Below are positions 56,834-64,000 of a DNA stretch of 64,000 nt, piece after piece (position 1 is the first letter of the stretch; every line of letters begins with the position of its first letter). The notes under the pieces were generated by a model. That model made no database searches, was not told the DNA's origin, and saw only the letters and a program-made list of their open reading frames with translations. Source of the stretch: Thermoplasmata archaeon (GTDB taxonomy: Archaea; Thermoplasmatota; Thermoplasmata; Lutacidiplasmatales; UBA184); contig JAKIWV010000001.1 of the NCBI GenBank assembly GCA_022749815.1, positions 388,124-452,123 of the forward strand. The letters are read 5' to 3'. Both the position numbers and the translations under genes were made by a program.

Positions 56834-57493
56834 TCAGGCCGGCGCGACGAGGAGCGCGACGTGGTCGCGCGAGAAGGGGGTGAGCGACCGCTGGTCGACC
56901 ACGCGAAGCCCCTGGCGACGCAGGGAGGTTCGAGTCTCCGTTACCACCGCCGAGACCGGCCGGCGCTGGGTCACGGATCGAACCTTGAGCATGAGCAGCG
57001 CGGTCCCGCCGGTCGAGAGGCACGCGCCGACATTCTCGGCGAAGACGTTGGCCTGGTTTCGGAGCGCAACGTCCTGATAGAGAAAGTCAACCGGGCCCAC
57101 GTCCGCCTGGTACCGTTCCGGTAATTGGGCATCGGCGAGGATCGGGAACAGGTTCGGGCGCCGGCGGGCGAGCGCGAGGAAGGTGCCGAACGAGCCCCCG
57201 CTCTTTTCGATGCCGAACAGCTGGGCATCGGGCAGGAGGTCGGAGAGGTGGCTCAGCGTCGTGCCGTGGGCGGCGCCCAGGTACAACACCCGGCGAGGGT
57301 GCTCGAAGGGCAGCCGCGAGGCACCGTTCAAGAGGTAGGCCGCGAGTTTCGAACGCCACGGGTCCCAGTGACGATACTCGACCCCGTCCTCGACGATGAA
57401 TTCCTCGCCGTAGACGCGTTCCCCGGGTCGGAGGTTCCGCGTGTACAATTCGCGGCCTCGGCGCAGAACCCCGGGCCACTCCGACGCCGGCAC
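56834..57493 (-). CDS. flpA: Fibrillarin-like rRNA/tRNA 2'-O-methyltransferase
   Basis: A 219-residue enzyme. VLYLGAAHGTTLSHLSDLLP is the fibrillarin SAM motif, IEKSGGSFGTFLALARRRPNLFPILADAQ and DFLYQDVALRNQANVFAENV are the expected later segments. With Nop5 and L7Ae it carries out C/D-box-guided ribose methylation. Nop5 is not adjacent. The GTG start lies 8 bp after the RidA gene, so the two form an operon. Confidence 0.95.
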   Translation of the reverse strand: MPASEWPGVLRRGRELYTRNLRPGERVYGEEFIVEDGVEYRHWDPWRSKLAAYLLNGASRLPFEHPRRVLYLGAAHGTTLSHLSDLLPDAQLFGIEKSGGSFGTFLALARRRPNLFPILADAQLPERYQADVGPVDFLYQDVALRNQANVFAENVGACLSTGGTALLMLKVRSVTQRRPVSAVVTETRTSLRRQGLRVVDQRSLTPFSRDHVALLVAPA

Positions 57494-57501
57494 TGGAATC
57501 C

Positions 57502-57972
57502 TCAGGCCTCAGTCAGCGCGACGAGCATCTCGACCTCGACCGGAGCGTTGAGCGGTAGCGCGGAGACGCCCATCGAGACCCGGGCCGGCCGACCGGCGTC
57601 CCCGAAGATCGATACGAGGAGCTCGGTCGCTCCGTTCCCGACCTCGTGGTGCCGGGTGAACGTAGGTACCGAGGCGACGTAGACCGCCACGCGCACGACC
57701 CGCTGCACGCGGTCCAGTGTTCCCAGCTCGGCGGCCAGGGCGCCGAGGGCCTGAAGCGCCGCGCGGCGGGCGACCTCCTTGGCCAGGTCCGGAGACAAGT
57801 CCCGGTCGACGAGTCCCGGATGAAGTATCGCACCCTCCTGGAGCACGATCTGGCCCGAAACCCAGGCCGTCGCTCCGTCGACCACCACCGATGAGTACGT
57901 CCCGGCGGGCTTCGGCGGGGGAGGCAGGCGGATACCAAGTTCCTTCAGTCGCTGGCTGGGAGATGCGGACAC
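57502..57972 (-). CDS. RidA/YjgF-family protein
   Basis: A 156-residue protein. QRLKELGIRLP, VSGQIVLQEG, DLSPDLAKEVARRAALQALGALAAELGTLDRV and NGATELLVSIFGDAGRPARVSMGVSALPLNAPVEVE follow the RidA subfamily that has a longer N-terminus. Canonical RidA deaminates reactive enamines; the Arg (PARVSM) that binds carboxylate is present. The GTG at 57972 is 26 bp from a TATA-like CTTTTGGG (plus 57992-57999), deciding against the longer frame. Confidence 0.88.
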   Translation of the reverse strand: MSASPSQRLKELGIRLPPPPKPAGTYSSVVVDGATAWVSGQIVLQEGAILHPGLVDRDLSPDLAKEVARRAALQALGALAAELGTLDRVQRVVRVAVYVASVPTFTRHHEVGNGATELLVSIFGDAGRPARVSMGVSALPLNAPVEVEMLVALTEA

Positions 57973-58087
57973 GCGCCTCGGAATCGCAGAACTCCCAAAA
58001 GGGTATGGAGGTTCGAACGACCTCGGGAGCACCCCAGATTCCCGGAGCGGAGGAAGGATAATGTTCCGAACGGCCTAGTGTCCGTGA

Positions 58088-58405
58088 ATGGTCTTCCTGT
58101 TCCGCCGTTTCCGCAAAGAAAAGAAGAAAGAGGAGGAGCCCCCGGTCCCCGGGGCCACGGTTCCCGCCCGAGAGCCGGCCCCCCCTTCATCGCCGGCCGT
58201 GCCGCTTGAACCGGAGGCGCCCCGTCCGACCCCCGAGCCTTCGGTACCGGAAGCTACTCCCGCCCCCCGTCCGCCCCCCTGGCCCACCGCGGCCCCCTCC
58301 CTGGGGCCGATTACCCCCGCCGTTCCGTCCGCGGAATGTTTCCTTTGCGGCACCGCGCTGGAAGACCACCGCTGCCCGAACTGCCAGATGACCTGGGTCG
58401 AGTGA
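58088..58405 (+). CDS. Small zinc-ribbon protein with Pro-rich linker
   Basis: A 105-residue protein. A very basic N-terminus (FRRFRKEKKKEEE) is followed by a 60-residue Pro/Glu/Ala linker and a C-terminal zinc ribbon with CFLCG and CPNC. The layout suits a tether that binds RNA, DNA or membrane phospholipid at one end and a partner at the other. GGATAATGTT at 58054-58063 is about 29 bp upstream of the ATG. Confidence 0.75.
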   Translation: MVFLFRRFRKEKKKEEEPPVPGATVPAREPAPPSSPAVPLEPEAPRPTPEPSVPEATPAPRPPPWPTAAPSLGPITPAVPSAECFLCGTALEDHRCPNCQMTWVE

Positions 58406-58468
58406 GCCGACCGACGCTGGGGCCCAATCGAGCCGCCACTCTTTTCTCGGGGTGGCGAGTCGGGCCTC

Positions 58469-60145
58469 GTGAGGGGCGACTTCGCCCCTCGCAGAGCGGG
58501 TGGAAAGCTGGGGAACACGGATCTTGCGTCGGAGCTCGCTGCGATAGAGGAAGAGGTCGTGCAGCACCTCTTCACCCTCGCCCCGGGGTCTGCCGTCTCT
58601 CTCGGCCTCCACGAGTATGACGGGAAGCTTCCGGACCTGAGCCGGGATGCGACGGACCGATGGGGGGCGGGGGCGGACGCGTTGCTCCTCCGCCTTCGTC
58701 AGCTGTCGGCCGACGGGCTCTCGACCGCCCGACAATACGACCGGACCCTGCTCGAGCTGTCCCTCGAGAGTCCTCTGTTCGACCTGCGAGATTCCCGAGA
58801 CTACGACCAGAACCCGATGATCTACGTCGGCGGCCTCTCGCTCACCGCGTACACCGTTCGGGCCTACGCGCCGCTTCCCGTACGGGTGGATGCGATCCGA
58901 CGACAGCTCGCGGCGGTTCCGGCGTTCCTGCAGTCGGGGCTCCGCCGTCTCGACCCCGCGGTGCCAGCCCCGTTCCTCCGCCTGGCGATCGCCATGGCGA
59001 GCGGGATGCGGGCGAACTATGGCGCGGTCGACCCGATCATTCGGGCTGCCGGCGACGGCTGGGCGGAAAGGATCCAGGAGGTCCGGGAACCGGCCGACAC
59101 CGCCCTCCAAGCGTTCGGAGATCGCCTCCACAAGGAATGGATCCCGCGGGCGACCGACGGGTTCGCCCTGGGAGTGGAGCGGTACCAGAAGCTCCTCTGG
59201 GTGCGCGAAGGCATCCGGGCCCCCTATACCGATCTCTTGGCGGCCGGAAGGGCCGACCTCGAACGGAATCAGGCACGTCTCCAGGCCGTCGCCCGCGCCG
59301 CGCAGCCCCCGACCGATGGACCCGGGCTCCTTGCCCGCGCGTCGCAGACGCATCCTACCGCCGGGGAGCTCATCGGCCGGGCGCGCGATTTCGTCGAGGA
59401 GACGAAATTCTTCGTCCGGGAAAAGGAGCTCGTGACGATCCCCGAACCGGCCATCTGCCGGGTGGACGAGACCCCCGGACACCAGCGGGCGCTCTCGACG
59501 GCCAGCATGAACCCGCCGGGCCCCTTCGACACGGCCGGGGAGGAGGGAATCTACTTCGTTACGCCGGTCGACCCGGCCTGGTCCCCCACCACCCAGGAAG
59601 AGTGGCTGCGTTCGTTCAACGATGCCGTGCTGCGGAACGTGACCGTGCACGAGGTCTACCCCGGCCATTACCTCCAATTCCTGCACTTCCGGCGCTCGGC
59701 CGGTAGCCTGGCCCGGAAAACGTACATGTCGACGGGGTTCACCGAGGGCTGGGCCCATTACGCCGAGCAACTCGCCGTGGAACAAGGGCTGGGAGCCGGC
59801 GCCCCCGAGGCCGAGGCGGCCCAGCTGTACGACGCCCTGCTCCGGGACTGCCGGTTGATCGCCTCCGTCGGTCTTCACGCGCAGGGCTGGTCGGTCGCGC
59901 AGGCGACGGCCCTGTTCGAGCGGGAAGGGTATTGCGAGCCGATCGTCGCGCAGCGGGAGGCCGGCCGGGGAACGTACGACCCGGTCTACTTCGGATACAC
60001 GGTGGGAAAACTGGCGATCCTCGATGTACGTCGCAAGCACTTGGCCTCCCGTTTCGGAGGATCCTTGCGTGCTTTCCACGACCGGCTCCTGGGGTTCGGC
60101 GCCCCGCCGGTCGGGTTCCTGGATGAGCTGCTCCGGGACTCGTAG
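58469..60145 (+). CDS. DUF885 family metallopeptidase-like protein
   Basis: A 558-residue helical protein of the DUF885 family. The family motif HEVYPGHYLQF (His394, Glu395, His400) and STGFTEGWAHYAEQLAVEQG, with its conserved Glu, provide a likely metal site similar to M32-type or thermolysin-like peptidases. There is no signal peptide, so it acts in the cytoplasm. The GTG at 58469 is 26 bp from CTCTTTTCTC, a weak TATA, which agrees with a leaderless message. Confidence 0.87.
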   Translation: MRGDFAPRRAGGKLGNTDLASELAAIEEEVVQHLFTLAPGSAVSLGLHEYDGKLPDLSRDATDRWGAGADALLLRLRQLSADGLSTARQYDRTLLELSLESPLFDLRDSRDYDQNPMIYVGGLSLTAYTVRAYAPLPVRVDAIRRQLAAVPAFLQSGLRRLDPAVPAPFLRLAIAMASGMRANYGAVDPIIRAAGDGWAERIQEVREPADTALQAFGDRLHKEWIPRATDGFALGVERYQKLLWVREGIRAPYTDLLAAGRADLERNQARLQAVARAAQPPTDGPGLLARASQTHPTAGELIGRARDFVEETKFFVREKELVTIPEPAICRVDETPGHQRALSTASMNPPGPFDTAGEEGIYFVTPVDPAWSPTTQEEWLRSFNDAVLRNVTVHEVYPGHYLQFLHFRRSAGSLARKTYMSTGFTEGWAHYAEQLAVEQGLGAGAPEAEAAQLYDALLRDCRLIASVGLHAQGWSVAQATALFEREGYCEPIVAQREAGRGTYDPVYFGYTVGKLAILDVRRKHLASRFGGSLRAFHDRLLGFGAPPVGFLDELLRDS

Positions 60146-60184
60146 CGTCGAGCGGACGGGCCGCCTGCCCGTCACGCCGGCGGT

Positions 60185-60673
60185 CTAGGCCGTTGCGCCG
60201 CAGTTAGGGCATCGGCCCAGACGCTCGTCGTAGGCCGTCCGGCAGTAGGGGCAGCGGAGGTGGATCGGCAACGGAGGCGGCGCGGGAGGCACATGCACCT
60301 GGACGGAGATCGTCGGGGGCGCCGGCGTATGCGACGGAGGATAGGCCGCCCGTTTCGCGTCGGCGAAGTACTCTCGCCAAACCTCGGGATGGTCGACGAC
60401 GAAGTCCACCTCGCCCCGGTGCGTCTGGAACCGGAGACGGGAGGAGTCGAGGAACCGGACCCGTATCCGCGGTCGAGTGACGTGGGCGTCGCTCACCTCT
60501 TCGAGCGGAAGGTCGAGCAGCGTCGAGGTGGAGCCGGGGCGTAGGAGGCCGGAACGGCTCGCCTCGAAGACCAGGCGGTAGTTGGTCAGGAAAAGGAGTC
60601 CTTCGGCCTTGTCATGGGTCAGCGACGTCGCGGGACCCTGCGTCAGGATCTTCTCGTCCCGCAGGAGGATCAT
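60185..60673 (-). CDS. PH/GRAM-like domain with C-terminal zinc ribbon
   Basis: A 162-residue protein. The first 100 residues (MILLRDEKILTQGPATSL, LLFLTNYRLVFEAS, DLPLEEVSDAHV) have the PH/GRAM-like strand pattern 'G.l.LTn.Rlvf'. A Pro-rich linker leads to a zinc ribbon with CPYC and CPNC. It may join membrane or protein binding to a nucleic acid contact. It is 46 bp downstream of another zinc-ribbon gene and may be in its operon. Confidence 0.78.
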   Translation of the reverse strand: MILLRDEKILTQGPATSLTHDKAEGLLFLTNYRLVFEASRSGLLRPGSTSTLLDLPLEEVSDAHVTRPRIRVRFLDSSRLRFQTHRGEVDFVVDHPEVWREYFADAKRAAYPPSHTPAPPTISVQVHVPPAPPPLPIHLRCPYCRTAYDERLGRCPNCGATA

Positions 60674-60719
60674 GGCGGGCCCGGCGGGCGGAGCGCGGAC
60701 CGGCGCAGCGGTCCCGGGC

Positions 60720-61037
60720 TCACTTCCCTTTCTTGGTGGCCTTCTGAAGGTCCTTGCCGGCGATCTCGAGGCCCTTGCCGAGTTCGTCGACGACCTTGCG
60801 CGTGAGGGTGCCCACGTCGCGTACGGCGATCTTCATCTCGCCCACTAGCTCTTTCCCGCCCTTCTTCACGTCCGAGGCGACGGCCCGGGTGGTTTCCACC
60901 GTGGTGCTGGCCATCTTCTTGATCGGCGACCTCGGCGAGGCGCCCGCAGCCGGCGGAGGGATCATCACCGGGCGGCCGCAGGCCGGGCACGCGTTGTCTC
61001 CCGTGGGTACGACGGCACCGCATCCTGAGCAGTTCAT
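60720..61037 (-). CDS. Zinc-ribbon protein with long amphipathic helix
   Basis: A 105-residue protein. The N-terminal zinc ribbon (CSGCG and CPACG) is followed by about 65 residues of Lys/Glu/Val-rich sequence (VGEMKIAVRDVGTLTRKVVDELG) that should form a long helix or coiled coil. Function unknown. GCGATAACGG (plus 61060-61069) about 29 bp upstream supports the ATG. Confidence 0.76.
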   Translation of the reverse strand: MNCSGCGAVVPTGDNACPACGRPVMIPPPAAGASPRSPIKKMASTTVETTRAVASDVKKGGKELVGEMKIAVRDVGTLTRKVVDELGKGLEIAGKDLQKATKKGK

Positions 61038-61210
61038 GATTCGGACTCCGGTTCCATTCCGTTATCGCTTTCGGCCCTTAATGCACCTTGCCCCCCGCGT
61101 CGGGGCCTCCGGCCCCCCGCCCGGAGCCCGCGCCCTCGCCGGCGCGGGGGACGGGGACACCGGGGGGTTCATCTAACGGACTCCCTTCGCTTACCCGACC
61201 GGAACGTCCG

Positions 61211-62089
61211 ATGGTCGACCAAGAGGGCTTCGCTCGCATCCTCGGGCATGACCTATTCTACCGATCGACGGGACCCTCCGATGCGGCGGCGACGGTCTTG
61301 GGCCTGCACGGCGGGCCGGGGGCCAGTCACGACTACCTGGTTCCGCTGCGCGATCTGACCCGGTGGGGGTATCGAGTCGTCCTCTTCGACCAGCTCGCCT
61401 GCGGCCGTTCGGAGATTCCGCCGGGCACCGACCTGTTCACCCTCGCCCATCACGTCGAGCAGACGGAAGGGATCCGAACCACTTTGGGGCTCGGCAAGGT
61501 CCACCTGATCGGCTCGAGTTACGGCGGGCTCCTGGCCCTCGCCTATGCGATCAAGTATCAACAGCATCTGCGCAGCCTCGTGACGATCGGGGGTCTGCCC
61601 GACGTTCCGTTCGCCCAGGCCGAGATGAACCGCTTGATCGACGAAATGTCCCCCGAGGATGCCCGTGCTATCCGCCTCCACTCGAGCCGCGGCGAGTTCA
61701 CGAACCCGGGCTACCTGCAGGCCACGGACCGGTTCTACCGTCGCTACCTGTGCCGCCTCCCGGAGTGGCCCCCCGAAGTGGTGCGCAGTCTCGAGCTCTG
61801 CACCCAACGCCCCGTCTACCCGTACATGAACGGCCCCAACGAGTTCACGATCTCCGGAACGATCCGGGACATCAACATCGTGCCCGACCTTCCCAAGATC
61901 CGAGTCCCGACGTTGGTGACCGGGGGCCGGTACGATGAGGTGACGCCGGCCGTCGCCGAGCAGATCGAAACCGGGATCGCGGGTTCACGACGGGTCACCT
62001 TCGAGAACAGTTCCCACATGCCGTTCTGGGAGGAACGCGAGAAGTTCATCGCCGTAGTCGCCGCGTTTCTCCAGGACGTGGACCGCTAG
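61211..62089 (+). CDS. pip: Proline iminopeptidase (tricorn-interacting factor F1 type)
   Basis: A 292-residue alpha/beta hydrolase. HGGPGASHDYLVPLRDLT is the oxyanion-hole motif of the family, GSSYGG carries the nucleophile Ser103, GRYDEVTP the Asp, and NSSHMPFWEERE the His. NGPNEFTISGTIRDINI in the cap matches Thermoplasma factor F1 almost word for word. F1 removes N-terminal residues from peptides released by tricorn protease and the proteasome. The ATG at 61211 fits a TATA-like TTCATCTAAC at 61169-61178. Confidence 0.95.
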   Translation: MVDQEGFARILGHDLFYRSTGPSDAAATVLGLHGGPGASHDYLVPLRDLTRWGYRVVLFDQLACGRSEIPPGTDLFTLAHHVEQTEGIRTTLGLGKVHLIGSSYGGLLALAYAIKYQQHLRSLVTIGGLPDVPFAQAEMNRLIDEMSPEDARAIRLHSSRGEFTNPGYLQATDRFYRRYLCRLPEWPPEVVRSLELCTQRPVYPYMNGPNEFTISGTIRDINIVPDLPKIRVPTLVTGGRYDEVTPAVAEQIETGIAGSRRVTFENSSHMPFWEEREKFIAVVAAFLQDVDR

Positions 62090-62145
62090 CGCGGTCTCCT
62101 CGCGGGCGCGAACGTAGATGAGCCGGGGGCCGGATAGTTCCGGGC

Positions 62146-62817
62146 GTGCCCGACGACCGGCGGCCCGCCGCGTGGGATCTCTACTGGACCACGGTCGAGG
62201 GACAACTGGGCGTCGGCCCGAGCGGTTTCGTCCGGTGGGCGCTTCCCTTCCTCGCCTCCGCGCCCGGGAACGAGCTGGTCGAGCTCGGCTCGGGGGCCGG
62301 CCGCGACCTCCGGTTCCTGATCGAGAACGGCTTCCGGGTTCGGGGCGTCGATTTCTCCGTCGAGGCGGTCCGCATCGCGCGCCAGCTCCTCGCGACCCTC
62401 CCCGACGAGGTGTCGGGCCGGGGCACGGTCGAGCGAGGCGAAGCGGTGGAGTTCCTGAAGGGCCAGCTTTCCGAGCAGTCGACCGCGGTCGTCGGGATCG
62501 TGCTCTACCAGACGTTTTCGGACGAGGAGCTCCTCCGCTTGTTCGCCGAGGTGCACCGGGCGTTGCGGCCGGGCGGGCTCCATCTCTGGTGCGTTCGCGA
62601 TGACCAACATCCTCTCCGGGACCGGAGGGCGATGGTGCCGCCGAACCAAGGAGGGACGTCGGAGAGCCTCGTCGACCACGCGTTCTTCTCGGAGGCCCGG
62701 TGTGACGCGCTGTCCGCCGCTGGGTTCGAACGCGTTCGGTTGGACCGGCGCCCGGAGACGCACTACCTGTTCGTCGCGGACCGGAAGCCCGGAGCGTCCC
62801 CGGCCCCGCTCTTGTGA
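62146..62817 (+). CDS. Class I SAM-dependent methyltransferase
   Basis: A 223-residue enzyme. LVELGSGAGRDLRFLIENG is the SAM motif I, VRGVDFSVEAV motif II and LRPGGLHLWCVRDD motif IV/V. The order resembles tellurite-resistance/ubiquinone-type small-molecule methyltransferases. The substrate is unknown. A GTG start is used. Its last 55 nt overlap the end of the convergent VOC gene. Confidence 0.85.
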   Translation: MPDDRRPAAWDLYWTTVEGQLGVGPSGFVRWALPFLASAPGNELVELGSGAGRDLRFLIENGFRVRGVDFSVEAVRIARQLLATLPDEVSGRGTVERGEAVEFLKGQLSEQSTAVVGIVLYQTFSDEELLRLFAEVHRALRPGGLHLWCVRDDQHPLRDRRAMVPPNQGGTSESLVDHAFFSEARCDALSAAGFERVRLDRRPETHYLFVADRKPGASPAPLL

Positions 62818-63188
62818 CGTGGCTTGGGATGGACGAGCTCGATCCAGATGCCGTCGGGGTCCGCCACGTACGCGAGGTCGTACTCCGGTTGGTGGTGGAC
62901 CTCCCGGATGACGCGGCCTCCGAGGTCTACCAGGCGGGACGCCGTGGCCTCCACGTCATCGACCTCAAAGGCCAGGTGGTCGAGTTCGCTCCCCGGGGAG
63001 TACTTCGACCCCGGGTACCAGTTCAGCTCGAGCGTCTGCTCCGAGCCGGGCGAGTGGAGGGAGGCCGTCTCCCCTCCGGTGGCGGCCACCAGTCCCCGGC
63101 CGGCGACCTCCATCCCTAGGCCCTCGTGATAGAACCGGATCGACCGTTCTAGGTCGGTGACCTCAATCCCGGTGTAGAGAAACTTCAT
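62763..63188 (-). CDS. Glyoxalase I-like VOC-superfamily protein
   Basis: A 141-residue protein with paired beta-alpha-beta-beta-beta modules. FLYTGIEVTDLERSIRFYHEGLGM, ELDHLAFEVDDVEATASRLVDLG and VADPDGIWIELVHP match lactoylglutathione lyase-like proteins; the metal ligands would be His71 region and Glu near the C-terminus. It may detoxify methylglyoxal using an archaeal thiol. The C-terminal 18 residues overlap the convergent methyltransferase gene. Confidence 0.9.
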   Translation of the reverse strand: MKFLYTGIEVTDLERSIRFYHEGLGMEVAGRGLVAATGGETASLHSPGSEQTLELNWYPGSKYSPGSELDHLAFEVDDVEATASRLVDLGGRVIREVHHQPEYDLAYVADPDGIWIELVHPKPRHKSGAGDAPGFRSATNR

Positions 63189-63267
63189 GCTCGACCTCCA
63201 CCCCCCGGGGGACCCTTCAAGCTAGTGGCGCCGCGGAGCGGAAGGCCGCCCCGCGGAGACGCAGCGC

Positions 63268-63672
63268 TCAGCGAACCGCTTTCGCCCCCGCGTCGGCGAC
63301 GGCGTGGTCGTGTTCGACCGTGCTGCCGCTCACGCCGATCGCGCCGATGATCTCGCCCTGCGCGTTCTTGATCGGGACGCCTCCGGGGAAACTGATCAGG
63401 CCCCCGTTGGAGTGTTCGATGTTGTAGAGGGGGCCGCCGGGTTGGGAGAGCTTTCCGATCTCCCCGGTGTTCATGTTGAAAAAGCGCGCCGTGCGGGCCT
63501 TCTTGTGCGCGATGTCGATACTGCCGATCCAGGCCTCGTCCATCCGAAGGAATCCCTTCAGGTTCGCGCCCGCGTCGACGATCGCGATGTCCATCTTCGT
63601 CTTCAGTTCCTGGGCCTTCTTGACGGCGGCTTCGATCGCGGCCCAGGCCTGTGTGTGGCTGATATCTGCCAT
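63268..63672 (-). CDS. GlcG/HbpS-family heme-binding-like protein
   Basis: A 134-residue protein. [50 protein letters not shown], and [22 protein letters not shown] are the hallmarks of the GlcG/HbpS (DUF336) family. Relatives bind heme or corrinoids or assist glycol metabolism. A TATA-like GTAAGTAGCC (plus 63704-63713) is about 36 bp upstream. Confidence 0.92.
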   Translation of the reverse strand: MADISHTQAWAAIEAAVKKAQELKTKMDIAIVDAGANLKGFLRMDEAWIGSIDIAHKKARTARFFNMNTGEIGKLSQPGGPLYNIEHSNGGLISFPGGVPIKNAQGEIIGAIGVSGSTVEHDHAVADAGAKAVR

Positions 63673-63855
63673 GCTACGTCCCTCGGCGCCGGGGAGCGGA
63701 ACGGGCTACTTACCACTTCCGAGAATGCGGGATGGGTACCCCGGCGAGGGGGTTCAGAAACGCCCTCGGTGGGAGCGTCCCTCCAAGACCCCCGTTGCGA
63801 GGCACGCACCCCTAGGGAAGAGGGTCGCGAGCGCGGGGGTTCGGACCCCGAGGCC

Positions 63856-64000
63856 TCAGGGTTTGCGGGCGGCGGGCTTCGACATCTGGGCGTAGAATTC
63901 CTTGGACCGTTTTTCGATCTCTTCCGGAGTAGGATCTTCTCGATGGGTGGCGAGCGACCACTCGTGCCCGAACGGGTCCCGGATCCGGGCGTGCCGGTCC
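63856..64000 (-). CDS. VOC-superfamily (PhnB/glyoxalase-like) protein, C-terminal part (runs off the window)
   Basis: Only the last 47 codons are present. RIRDPFGHEWSLATHREDPT followed by PEEIEKRSKEFYAQ is the usual C-terminus of PhnB-like VOC proteins, where DPFGHxW(S/A)LAT carries a metal ligand. The rest of the gene lies beyond the right edge. Confidence 0.82.
   Translation of the reverse strand, partial: DRHARIRDPFGHEWSLATHREDPTPEEIEKRSKEFYAQMSKPAARKP

Noticed and set aside
1..64000. CRISPR arrays, insertion sequences, rRNA genes and replication origins
   Set aside because: No regularly spaced repeats, transposase motifs, rRNA sequences, or Orc1/Cdc6 gene with origin repeats were seen on either strand.

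Overview
The window reads as a stretch of a GC-rich archaeal chromosome, most likely a member of the Thermoplasmatota. The reasons are archaeal TATA boxes 25-35 bp upstream of many starts with little or no leader and few Shine-Dalgarno sites, frequent GTG/TTG starts, an archaeal-type SRP RNA, a tRNA-Glu gene with a bulge-helix-bulge intron, fibrillarin, an archaeal tyrosyl-tRNA synthetase start, a hexulose-phosphate synthase-RraA fusion, a proline iminopeptidase very like Thermoplasma tricorn factor F1, and a glycerate kinase of the type known from Thermoplasma. No rRNA, CRISPR array, transposase or integrase was found.

Layout. 1-4.1 kb: start of tyrS, a divergent HExxH protein, a coiled-coil/KaiC-like ATPase and a PKD surface protein. 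4.2-4.5 kb: SRP RNA. 4.8-15.4 kb: cell-surface proteins (signal peptide, PKD/Ig-like repeats, C-terminal membrane anchor) interleaved with a thioesterase and glyA. 15.6-19.2 kb: thpR and a two-gene operon for a coupling-protein-like (VirD4/HerA) ATPase, followed by about 740 bp of gene-free, strongly structured DNA. 19.9-28.3 kb: HxlR regulator, a glycine/amine or opine-type dehydrogenase operon with glycerate kinase, an AbrB-PhoU regulator, an iron-type alcohol dehydrogenase and a protein holding only the Fur C-terminal domain. 28.3-35.7 kb: thioredoxin-like, LURP-like, beta-lactamase-like and terpene-cyclase-fold proteins, the first of two paralogous membrane proteins, a pirin, a RelE-type toxin-antitoxin pair lying among tRNA fragments, and tRNA-Leu. 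35.9-44.4 kb: an LsrF-like aldolase, a compact arsenic operon (arsR-arsM-arsC-aquaporin), an Lrp regulator divergent from glutamine synthetase, an amidohydrolase and truA. 44.4-50.3 kb: an NmrA protein, the second membrane paralogue, an AlkZ-like protein, tRNA-Glu, Hps-RraA and an orphan DNA methyltransferase. 50.3-56.7 kb: a seven-gene operon resembling a reduced type IV secretion/DNA-transfer machine (VirB4, PrgI/VirB3-like, VirB6/TrbL-like, pilin-like, surface PKD protein). 56.8-64 kb: fibrillarin, RidA, peptidases, zinc-ribbon proteins, a methyltransferase, two VOC proteins and a GlcG-type protein.

The most interesting system is the secretion-like operon together with the coupling-protein-like ATPase about 32 kb away. 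There is a VirB4 motor, a membrane channel, a short two-helix pilin-like subunit and a VirD4-like motor, but no relaxase, integrase or transfer cargo in the window. This fits a chromosomally domesticated DNA-uptake or exchange machine comparable in logic to the crenarchaeal Ced system. That assignment is inference from domain content and gene order.
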